From positions 57,263,013 through 57,327,012 of the forward strand of contig CM023457.1 of NCBI GenBank assembly GCA_013339765.2: DNA of 64,000 nucleotides, given 5' to 3'. The stretch comes from Haemaphysalis longicornis. Its lineage: Eukaryota > Arthropoda > Arachnida > Ixodida > Ixodidae. Positions 34,739 through 43,865 of the stretch are shown in pieces. A program made the position numbers and the translations under genes. A model generated the notes under the pieces. The model saw only the letters and a program-made list of their open reading frames with translations. It had not been told where the DNA came from and made no database searches. Within the stretch, counting starts at the first letter, position 1. Every line of letters starts with the position of its first letter.

Positions 34739-34908
34739 TTAGTCCCCTTTCCATCCCACCTTGTAAATGCTTCAGGTCAGATGACCTCTGTATTGTTGTG
34801 CTTCCTTGCCCAGAAGCCTTGCTTGATCCATTCTGTGCCTTATTTTTGGTATTATGTGGCGACGTTGAGGTAAACCCGGGGCCCATGAGGAAATACTGCG
34901 ATTGGTAA
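34708..34908 (+). pseudogene. CR1-like LINE ORF1 leader with 2A-like motif
   Basis: From ATG 34,708 a 66-codon frame runs through a hydrophobic LLDPFCALFLVLCG stretch into DVEVNPGP (34,861-34,884), which fits the consensus D(V/I)ExNPGP of 2A ribosome-skipping peptides exactly. Six codons later the frame stops; a coiled-coil ORF1 continues in another frame (34,887-35,044, RETNERCIRIETNQTNLSKA), so a frameshift has broken the copy. A 2A at the N terminus of ORF1 after a hydrophobic leader is known from non-LTR retrotransposons of several animals. Confidence 0.75.
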
Positions 34909-35129
34909 GGGAAACTAATGAGCGCTGCATTAGAATTGAGACTAACCAAACGAACTTGTCAAAGGCAGTCGACGAACTTAAAGCCGCTCATGAATCGGTC
35001 GTTGCTTCTATTTCTGTCATCAATACCCTCCTCGACGTCCGTTGAGTAGCGGGCTACTACTCTTGAAGGGTGTCAGCGTGGACACTGCTTCTGTAGGCCG
35101 ACTGATTGGCTCTTAATGAAATAATTATC

Positions 35130-35442
35130 TAGCGAGCAAGGCTTGACGATGCCGAGGACCGCTCGTGGCGCGACAATCTTCTGTTTTTCGGTTTCGCAGA
35201 AAACCCCAAAGGAAAGTTGGCAGGAATCAGAACAGAGGATTTTGTCGTTTGCCTCTGCCAAACTAGGCTTAGAAATCGCCGCAGAAAATATAGAGCGCGC
35301 TTATAGGATAGGCCTATATGCTCCAGATAAGAAGAGGCCTATTGTAGTAAGATTTGCTTCTTACAAAACAAAAGAGCTGGTGCAGTCAAAGCGATCGTTG
35401 CTGGACGATACCGACTTTTATATTAGAGTTGACATTCACTAG
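35130..35442 (+). pseudogene. CR1-like LINE ORF1, C-terminal RNA-binding part
   Basis: Frames here read RLDDAEDRSWRDNLLFFGF, then ESWQESEQRILSFASAKLGL and ENIERAYRIGLYAPDKKRPI, VVRFASYKTKELV. This is the L1-ORF1-like pattern (ERAHRLG...RPIIVRF.....K..V). One frameshift separates the first and second blocks. It lies between the 2A leader and the endonuclease. Confidence 0.7.
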
Positions 35443-35469
35443 CCACAAGAACTGCCCGCAAGAAATTGC

Positions 35470-36543
35470 TTGAGTAAGGGAAAGGTCTTAACACCTCTTA
35501 CAAACTGCGCCACAATAGGCTCTCTGTTGGCGGTAAGAACTACGTGTACAACGCTAGCGCTGACTGCGTGCATGAACTTAAGGCGACACCCTTTGCCTCA
35601 ACACCTGCTGTATCATCCCCACGGTCGACGCGTTCAGGACGCGTGTATGGACAGCCGAGCGGCAGCTAGGAGTGCGCGAGGGGTGGTGGTCCTCAACATG
35701 AGAATAAAGCGTCCGTCCTCTACAAAAACATTCGTAGCCTGTACAGTAAAAAAGGAAAGCCTTAGTGCTTTAATAATGACTCCGAGGGCTGATATTGTTG
35801 CACTTACCGAGACATGGCTGTCAAGTAAAATAGCGTCCAATGAGCTCTTTCAGCGCAACAAAAAGTACGTGGTGTATAGACGTGACCGTGGTTGTAAAAT
35901 CGGTGGTGGTGTTTTAATTGCTGTTAGTGACCATTTGGAGTCATTTCTAATCATGCTTCATTCTAATCTAGAGATTCTTTGGTGTTGCATAACTTACAAT
36001 TTCAAAAAATTTATATTTGGCGTTTGTTATCGGTCGCCCTCTAGTGCTGGTGGTTTTTACGAGAGTCTTCACGATTGCTTGAACCAGATTGCCGTGCGTT
36101 TTCCGGGTGTGCCACTTTTCCTTGTCGATGACTTTAATTTTTCAACAATCAAATGGGCGCATGCGTGTCCCTTCTCCGACCCTGCGTCTGTCGAGGCTTC
36201 GTGTTTTCTTAATGTCTCTGCCGAATTTAGTTTATCACAGCTAGTCTGTCAACCAACACGTGCCACGCCTACAACATCTTCTTTGCTTGACTTAATTCTG
36301 ACGTCATCCCCTGACATAACATCCCCCATTACAAATGTGCCGGGAATAAGTGATCACGCCGTGCTTCACTTTACTTTTTCTCTTCCTTTCAATCGAAAAC
36401 ATAAGCGGCTAAAACTAATCAGAGATTATAACAGAGCTAGCTTTGAGGCTATAAACGCTGAACTTTGCGTCTTTATGTATACTTTGCTGCCACCCGGCAT
36501 GGAACAAAGCAGTAAAGACTTATGGTCCTCTCTTCAGATGTAA
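35470..36543 (+). pseudogene. CR1-like LINE ORF2 endonuclease domain
   Basis: A 357-codon forward frame contains VALTETWLS (catalytic Glu), FGVCYRSPSS, VPLFLVDDFNFS, PTRATPTTSSLLDLILTS and ISDHAVLHF (catalytic His), the ordered motifs of an apurinic-type endonuclease. The usual GDFN is DDFN here. The first 70 residues are repeat-derived noise rather than the true N terminus. The frame stops before the RT, which is in another frame. Confidence 0.8.
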
Positions 36544-36559
36544 AGGTTTTAGAATTAAT

Positions 36560-37721
36560 CAATAATACATACCTTTGAGGAATGTGTACAGCAATACTAA
36601 TGCTCCTTGGTATACGCGATGTCTTAAAAAGGTTTATCTAATAAGAAAGCCAGGCTCTTCCGTGCTGCTAAAAATTGTCAAGCCCGGTGGGGTGGGCTAC
36701 CCATAAGCTAGCAGCAGCATCGCTTTAAAAACGGCTAAAAGTAATTTTTTCCACGGTACCTTACCCTCCTTATTGAAAACTAACCCTAAGCGTTTTTGGA
36801 GCAGTGTGAAGCCGAAGCAGGACTGTAACATTTGTCTGGTAGACACGTCGGGAGAACCAATTCCGAACCATTTCTGTGCCTCTGTACTTAACAATAGCTT
36901 CGCCAATTCTTTTTCCGACCTTTATCAGTGATTCCCCCACATGCAAGAGTCTAATTTTTTTCCTATGTACCTATTAGCTCTTGATCCCGCTGGTATCGCA
37001 GCCATAATATCTAAACTAACAAGTTCGTCATCCTGCGGTCCTGATGACATTAACTCTACATTTCTTCAGAATACTAAGGAGTACAGCTCAATTATATTGT
37101 ACTTCATTTACACCAAATCTATTGACGAGAGTTACTTGCCCTAGGGAATGGAAGACCGGCAGGGTGGTTCCACTGTACAAGTCAGGTGACGCGCATAACC
37201 CTTCAAACCACCGTCCCATATCCATTACTTCAATCCCTTGTAAAATCCTCGAACACATAATATTCACTCATTTGGTTAACTTTCTCGAGTCTAATCAGTT
37301 TTTATCATAATTCCCAACATGGTTTCAGAAAAAACTTCTCTTGTGAAACTCAACTAATTACGTTTACCAATGACTTGCATGCATTTCTTGACTCCTCTTT
37401 TGTAACTGACTGTGTCTTTCTAGATTTTTCCAAAGCGTTCGATAAAGTTAATCATCACTTCTCCTACTGAAATTACGTAATTTGAAAATTGATCCCCAAG
37501 TCTTACAATGGATAGAAGTATTTCTTTCTAACCGAACTCAGTTTGTGTCTGCCAACCAAACTAACTCCCCTGAGGTACCTGTGCGCTCAGGTGTACCTCA
37601 GGGCTCTGTTCTAGGACCCTTACTTTTTCTAATATACATTAACGACTTACCTAGTAATATTTCTTCTTCTCTTTGCCTCTTTGCTGATGATTGTGTGCTT
37701 TATCGTAACATTACTAGTTCC
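36560..37721 (+). pseudogene. CR1-like LINE ORF2 reverse transcriptase, 3'-truncated
   Basis: Successive frames give LTSSSSCGPDDINSTFLQ, WKTGRVVPLYKSGD, NHRPISITSIPCKILEHIIF, FLDFSKAFDKVNHH (motif A), RSGVPQGSVLGPLLFLIYIN and CLFADDCVLYRNI (catalytic ADD). Similarity stops at about 37,721, where a reverse gypsy element begins, so the thumb and 3' end are missing. Confidence 0.8.
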
Positions 37722-38278
37722 CCTTTCAAAGTGCGGTGGAAACGTTTGGTGAGGCCACTTGTTTGGAGATGATAACTAGAACAAGTTTTGCGAACGGTGT
37801 TGACAGCACGAAGTACTTCTGCCAGGATTTGCAAAAGGAATGTCTTCCCGCGGTCACTCTGCAGGAAACGAGGTGTTCCATGTCGCAAGTTGATAACGCG
37901 TAAGATAAAGTGGGCCACTTCGTGAGCACAGCCAGACGGGAGGGGAGCAGCCTCTGCGTATCTAGTTAAGTGTTCGAACGCAGTTACGATCCAGCGGTAC
38001 CGGGCAGGGTACGATAGGCAGGATACCGGACGCAACAATTCAGCGGGAGGGGATGTAATCGCTTCCGCTGTTGGCACGGGGTGCACGAAACGACATACCT
38101 TGCAACACTTGTGGATAAGCTTGGCCAAAAAAACCGACTCCGACGCAGTCGTAGGTCTTTTCAAAGTAAGATGTCCAGCCGTCGCATCATCATGAAGTGG
38201 CTTTGAGCACGTGAAGACGACGCTTACGAGAAATTTCAGGTACGCATTTGTAACCTGTGGCTGGCGATTCATGGGCAA
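37722..38278 (-). pseudogene. gypsy integrase core fragment
   Basis: A 192-codon reverse frame includes ATRYAEAAPLPSGCAHEVAH-type residues (T.Y..A.PL....A.EVA), HGTPRFLQSDRGKTF (second catalytic Asp) and SSYHLQTSGLTKRFHRTL, the YHPQTNGL-like block. The final catalytic Glu region is TKRFHR rather than TERLN. Upstream, frames with a HKCC..C zinc-binding remnant are also present. Confidence 0.8.
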
Positions 38279-39021
38279 AGTATACCATCAATCAGCCTAA
38301 AGTTGGTGTCGCAGCCGCCTATTCGGTGGCCGGGCAGATCCATTCAGGCGGTCGATGAGAGTCCGACAATCCGTATCTGCCCGCTGAATCGATGGCAGGT
38401 CGGCAAACGTATCCACTGAAGTATAGCTGATAGGCGCCATCGGTAAACGTGGTTGGTGGGCTCTGTGAAGGTAGCAGACGATGAAGTAGATAGTGGGCAT
38501 CGCTACAGGGCGTCAGCATCTAAGTGTTTTTTTAACGGACTTGAACGCAACTGTAAAGTCAAACTGCTGTAAACATAGGGCCCAACGGCCTAGGCGCCCA
38601 GATAAATTCTTCATAGTTGAGTGCCAACAGAGCGCATGATCTGTGACGATGGTAAATTTACGGTCGTACAAGTATGGGCGAAACTTCTGAATGAACCAGA
38701 CAACAGCTAGGCATTCTTGTTCAGTGATAGTGTAGTTTTCTCAGCGGGTGTCAGTGAGCGACTAGCATAGGCTACCAATCTTTCGCTGGATTGAGTGACA
38801 CGCTGAAGAAGAACGGAGCCAATGCCGCATCCACTGGCATCACTATGCAGGATGGTAGGCACTGTATCGTCGAAATGGCGCTGGGCGGGATCATCCGTAA
38901 TGGCGTCCTTAAAAGATGTCTGGCACCAATTTTCGGCATTGATATTATTGAATAGTTTGCCGCTTTATCAAGAGAATGCCCTGGCGTAAATACGAGCGGC
39001 CTGTGACGCGGAGAACCCAAT

Positions 39022-39676
39022 TTAATTGGATCTCATTTATTGCGCCGCCGAAACAGCACGCGGAGCGGCATCAGCAAATGGACATCAGCGTGACATCATC
39101 CCGTGCTAGCCAAAAGAAGTGACGCGGACAGCGCTCGTCAAAATTCCTGACGTCACTTCATGCGCGCGGCCCCGCGCGCGGCGACTGGGCGCTGGCGCAT
39201 TCACAAACGGGTGCACGTAGCCAGAGCTACAGGCATAACCGCTGCCAGAAAGTCACTGTTGGCAAAAATAAAGTTCCACACATGGGAAAGGAAGCATGAT
39301 GTAACCCGGAATCGCAATGGACCTCGCCATCAGGTTTTTATTGAAACGGTCATTGAATTCTCGCCGCAATTCTAAGCCTAGCACCTTCAGGCAGCTCCGC
39401 CGTTCAGCTCCCGCGCCGGCGTGGTCGGAATAACGACTCCAGCGGCCTCCGCAGTGTTTTAACATCCGCACAAAGCGGTGAGGTCATGCCGGGATTCTGT
39501 CTTATGCGCCTTTGTGCTGAATGCGCGGGAAATAAAAACAAACGATTTTCAGGCCATTCATTGCAATAATTATCGCGCGCTGAAGTATTTAAAGTGCCGT
39601 TTCGGATTACCAATGCTCCCAACAAGTAAAATCAATAAAAATGGAACATAAAATTTTCGTGTCAGAATTCCTTTAA
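39022..39676. mobile_element. MITE with TTAA flanks inserted in gypsy pol
   Basis: The right end reads GTGTCAGAATTCC then TTTAA, the reverse complement of TTAAAGGnATnCTGACACG, which also starts the element at 54,937. The left end (TTAATTGGATCTC) is diverged. TTAA stands at 39,022-39,025 and 39,673-39,676, and the gypsy coding similarity resumes on both sides. No transposase frame is present. Confidence 0.6.
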
Positions 39677-39679
39677 GGG

Positions 39680-40505
39680 CTTAAAGGCTCTTTGGCAATC
39701 GTCTGACCGGATGAAGGGCACGTTGCACGTAAAAGATTGTGCAAAGGGGAAGCGCATGCCGTAATGTTGCGAATTAAAAGGGCGAAAGTACGATGCCAGG
39801 CCGAAGAAGCTTCGCAGATCTTTCCGTTGGAGTGGCCGACGAAAGTTGACAACCGTGGTCCTCTTTTATGTGTCCAGGCGTATTCCATCTTTGGAAACAT
39901 GTGCCGCCCAAACTTTGATGCCATTGCTTGAAAAACGGCATTTCTTCGTACTGAGTTGCAGTCCGGCATTCGACAGGCAGGTCAGTACTATCGTCAAGGC
40001 GCTGCAGATGCCTGCGAAAATGTCGGAAATATCACTCATCATCCAAATGGCACAGACAAGTCTTCCATTTCAGTCCATGAAACACCGGGTTCATGAGTCG
40101 TTCGAAGGTAGCCGAAGCCTTGCACAGGCCAACCAGCATGACGTTAAATTCGGAAAGGCCGTCTTCGGTGACAAATGCAGCCTTCTCCTTGTCTGCTTCG
40201 TGCATGGGTATGTGCCAGTACCCCGAGCGAAGGTCTATACTTCAGAAGTATTCGGCCCCTTGCAAACAGTCTAAGGCATCGTCTACGTGGGGCACAAGAT
40301 AGACGTCCTTTCGAGTGATTTTGGGGTGCACCCGGTAATCAATGCAGAACCGTACAGACCCATTCTTTTTCTCAACGAAAGCAACGGGAGACGACCATGA
40401 GCTCGTCAATGGGCGAATAACTTTCTGCTTGAGCAGATCGGCGACATTTCCTTCAAATATCTTGCGCTCAGACGAGGAGGCATGGTATGGTCTGCGTCGA
40501 ATCAC
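39680..40505 (-). pseudogene. gypsy reverse transcriptase fragment
   Basis: Reverse frames give VRPLTSSWSSPVAFVEKKNG-like residues (IRPLTSSWSSPVAFVEKKNG in this copy), RFCIDYR, then LRSGYWHIP, FNVMLVGLCKASATFERLM, and HLDD where active elements have YLDD. This is the standard gypsy RT series, broken by stops. Confidence 0.8.
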
Positions 40506-41093
40506 GGCGACCCGTCCGTTTCAATTCGGTGCTCTGTTGCAGCAGTCTGTGTGAGCCCAGGTGAATGAGCGTCAACTGAAGCATGGTGCTTGACAAAACA
40601 TCGAGCAGTAACTTCGCCTGATTAGGTGTAAGGTCGGGACGGTGCGTGGCAGTAAGCGCTGAAATATCCGCTCGCACAGCCATTAATGGCCTAATTGAAG
40701 GAGACTTGCCACTGGAAAACAACGACGCAGGGCTATCAGCCACCGAAGGGATTGTAGTTCGTTCAGACTACAGAGTGGGTTCATTTGTGGTGTTGAGAAG
40801 CAGCCAGGACTGCAGACCCACTCGCAAACCGAAGAAGGCAAGGTGCGATGGCAATTCCTTGCGGCAGACATCGAGTACACGGGACCGCTGAAATATCACC
40901 TTCTGCGAATGCGTCCCAAAAAACAGAGGATGCCATCAGGACCTGCTTCCAAAACGTGATCGCATTCAACTTGAGGGTGGGGTATGGCGCATCTGGACAA
41001 TTCATATTTTGTGTGTCAGCAATACAGATGGCTGGGTGATGACATGAGATAACGGGGGAGGCAGAGGCAAGAAAGTCTCATCCAAGGATGAGG

Positions 41094-41360
41094 TCATGGG
41101 CACACGGGGAAATAACTGCATACTATATAGAATGGTGGAGTTCTCCTATCGAAACCCGCCCCGGTACAATAAGCAGTGGGCTTGATGTCATTGTCACGAA
41201 CACGTAACCAATGACCGGAATAAGGATCTGGACTTTCCTGAGACGCGAATGGACTCGTGAGACGCGAGTCCGGACTTTCCTGAGCACAAATTACAGAAAT
41301 ACTAGCCCAAGTGTTAACTAATGCTTCCCCTTGAATACCTTCAACAAAAGCAGACAGCAT
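41094..41360 (-). pseudogene. gypsy aspartic protease fragment
   Basis: The reverse frame reads VEGIQGEALVNTWASISVI, in which the catalytic DTGA of retroelement proteases has become NTWA (41,304-41,315). Loss of both Asp and Gly means no activity. Confidence 0.7.
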
Positions 41361-41522
41361 ATTAGCCGGGAGTGCAGGAGGAATTGTGGTCGGTCCAAGT
41401 GATGCAGTTTTCCCTCCAAAACTGCAGCACCGATTTTGCTGCTGTTGGTTGGGAGCATCGGTAACAGGTTGAAGTGGTGAAAAGGTATGAAGGAATGGCG
41501 CAGGAGAACGCCGCCGAATGGG

Positions 41523-41717
41523 TCAAGAATCGCGGGCATAGTCCATGGCGTCAGACGAGGGAAACGAGCGGGCTGGAGCAGGAAAGTACAGACGCTGACC
41601 ACGGGTGTAGCTGAAGCGGTTGTCTCGTTCGAAAAGTGCATAGCCTCGTCGCTGATCTAGCTGGCGTCTGCGGCAAAAACGCGAAATGTGCGTTCTGATT
41701 GCGCAGTAAAAGCACAC
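41523..41717 (-). pseudogene. gypsy gag zinc-knuckle fragment
   Basis: The reverse frame begins MCFYCAIRTHISRFCRRR, a CX2CX4HX4C nucleocapsid knuckle (41,673-41,714), followed by basic residues. It sits upstream of the protease as expected for gag. Confidence 0.75.
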
Positions 41718-41942
41718 AGGCCTCGCGTATGGCGGTGCGTATTAAAGCACGGAGCTCCACATTCCCAGAGGGCTGGTAGGTCAGGAATCCTGCTGGAGGC
41801 GAATAGCTTGCAGATTGTCAAGGCGCTGGCATATCGCCCGCACTTCTGCAATGGTGGTGGGAAATTTTGAATAGCCAGGGCATTCAAAGTGAAAGAAGCG
41901 ATTCCTTTCATAATGTGTCGCACCTTATCCATTCATTCATTC

Positions 41943-42042
41943 ATTCATGTTTCGTTTTTTTACAGGAGGAGGCGATACAAAAAGCTGTTTGAATTCATGT
42001 TTCGTTTTTTTACAGGAGGAGGCGATACAAAAAGCTGTTTGA
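41943..42042 (+). repeat. Exact 50-bp tandem duplication
   Basis: Two identical 50-bp units (ATTCATGTTTCG...AAAGCTGTTTGA) start at 41,943 and 41,993, following a short (ATTC)n run. Perfect identity suggests a recent slippage event. Confidence 0.95.
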
Positions 42043-42079
42043 ACAGCTTGACAGGGCCCTCACCTCCTTTTCGTTGACA

Positions 42080-42930
42080 GCTTAGCGGAGAGAGCTTAGG
42101 TTACACGCACAATTTCAAAAACATATTGCATACTATATCACTTCATGCAATAACACAGAAAGTGAGGTGCTTTCACGTTGTTAGCTCGACGACACATTTC
42201 GAAGACGTCTATGTACGGAGCGTAGATTTATTTGCTTTGTGTGCTGTATGTGGGTGTCCAGTTTCTTTTTGGCTCCTGCCGTGCCAGCAGAGGACGTGCC
42301 GAAAATCTTCCGCGGTTGCTGAGTAAAGCTGCTCCAATCAGAGATCCCCTCCCTAATATTGGGGTACTAGGTCTCGGCCACCTTCTCAAGAAGAAACCAA
42401 CGTTCTGTAGCTTGAACGTGTCGTCCCAGCGGTTGAAGGAGGTTACCCTGTCGTACTGATCGAGCCTTCGTCAACGTCTTCACCACGGAGGCCACCGAAA
42501 AACGGAGGATCGCGCTCGCGAGTAGCGATAGTAATAGCGGGCTCGACTGGAGCTGCTGCGTTGGTAATACTACGCCTGCCCTCGTGCTGCATGGTGCTGG
42601 TTGCTGTAGTCAAGCGCCGACCCGATTATAGCTCCAGCGGTGTGACCAAGAGAGGTAGACGTCGGGATCAAAACACCCTCCACCACTTGAGAGAGCAAGG
42701 GACGAGGTCTCGGAGACGAAGTTTCTTGTCCTGGTCAGACCGAATGTTCTGGGCAGCGCGAGTCCCAATGACGATGATGAGGATTATTTACAGATGGTAA
42801 TGGCATGGGGCGTGCGTTCATTAGATTGAGAAGCGTACCCCTCAGTGCTCACACTGGTCGGAATAATGACGGTATCGCATGCACTGCGTATCACAGTAAT
42901 GAAACGGCGTGAATGCTCACAACACACACA
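42080..42930. other. Unassigned DNA
   Basis: No recognised coding region or repeat copy was found. Confidence 0.35.
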
Positions 42931-42931
42931 T

Positions 42932-43029
42932 GTATATATATATATACCAAGTAAGAAACCTCGGTAACAGCAACATCGGAGGGTTTATTTCGACGTTTCG
43001 ACTTCGAGACAAGTCTTCTACAGGAATGA

Positions 43030-43098
<69 letters not shown>

Positions 43099-43100
43099 AT
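42932..43100. repeat. Two (TA)n microsatellites
   Basis: TA runs lie at 42,932-42,947 and 43,032-43,100, separated by 84 bp. The YIYIYI frames over them are artefacts. Confidence 0.95.
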
Positions 43101-43813
43101 CAGAATAGGAAATGAGAGGCTCGTTGAAATAAGACAGAATAAGGGTTGGCTGTGAAGAAAACCTCGGAAAGCAAAGGGGAGGGTGTGGTGGGTCAAAGAA
43201 ACTGAAAAATGATTTGGAAAAATATAAAGAAAGTGGAAAAAATGCCTGCCGGGTGGGATTCAAACCCACGGCCTCCAGAATACCGGTCTGGTGTGATGAC
43301 CCCTACGCTGCCTGCGGGACTATTTTCCCCTCCACTTTCTGGGGTATTTATGTCAACGTAATGTTTTCTCTGCTTGGGGGCGGTAGCCAAAGCGGCTCGG
43401 ACATCTCGGGGTGAAAGGGACCTTCGTTGTATCCCCCGGGACGGGACTCATTTGTCTTCGACATGTCGGGAGTGGTCGACCAGCGTTGAACCCTCTTGCC
43501 ACCAAGACTGCCAGAAGAGAGTCCCTCGCTATGCATGTCGCGAATCAGAGTAGGACATGAGGGCCTCGTTGAAATAAGACAGAAATAAGGGTTAGCAGTC
43601 AAGAAAACGTCGGAAAGCAAAAAAGGGGATGTGGTAGGTCAAAGAAACAGATAAAAATTTGGAAAGATAGAAAGTAAGTTCAGAAAAAATACCTGCTGGG
43701 CGGGATCCGAACCCACGACCTCCAGAATACCGGTCTGGTGCGACGACCACTACGCTGCGGCGGGGCTATATTCCCCTCCACTTTCTGGGGTATTTATGTC
43801 AATGTATTATTTT

Positions 43814-43815
<2 letters not shown>
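43101..43815. repeat. Tandem duplication carrying tRNA-like units
   Basis: Segments 43,101-43,382 and 43,543-43,815 align throughout (GCTCGTTGAAATAAGACAGA, CGGAAAGCAAA, GGTCAAAGAAAC, CCTCCACTTTCTGGGGTATT). Each holds one tRNA-like unit in reverse (43,247-43,320; 43,693-43,766). Confidence 0.8.
43693..43766 (-). ncRNA. tRNA-like (pol III) unit in repeat
   Basis: Read in reverse: a box A-like GCAGCGTAGTGGTCG, an anticodon-like arm CCAGA-CCGGTAT-TCTGG with a perfect 5-bp stem and 7-base loop, and a box B-like GGGTTCGGATCCCGCC. The position before the anticodon is C rather than the usual T, and no acceptor stem pairs, so this is a SINE head or tRNA pseudogene. The sister unit at 43,247-43,320 has the same anticodon-like arm. 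Confidence 0.55.

Positions 43816-43863
<48 letters not shown>
43816..43863. repeat. (TA)n microsatellite
   Basis: A TA run directly abuts the left terminus of the TIR element starting at 43,864. Confidence 0.95.

Positions 43864-43865
<2 letters not shown>

Larger units (their letters stand above)
37722..41935 (-). mobile_element. Ty3/gypsy LTR retrotransposon, internal region, reverse, decayed
   Basis: Read in reverse the order is gag zinc knuckle (41.7 kb), protease (41.3 kb), RT (40.5-39.7 kb), RNase H (39.0-38.5 kb) and integrase (38.3-37.7 kb), the Ty3/gypsy order. Numerous stops and frameshifts interrupt it. No LTR pair was found: its integrase is cut at 37,722 where it meets the forward LINE. 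A MITE splits the RT/RNase H junction. Confidence 0.8.

Noticed and set aside
42891..43196. Frames rich in I-Y repeats here and at 43,799-44,008 and 46,466-46,644
   Set aside because: These are translations of TA microsatellites.
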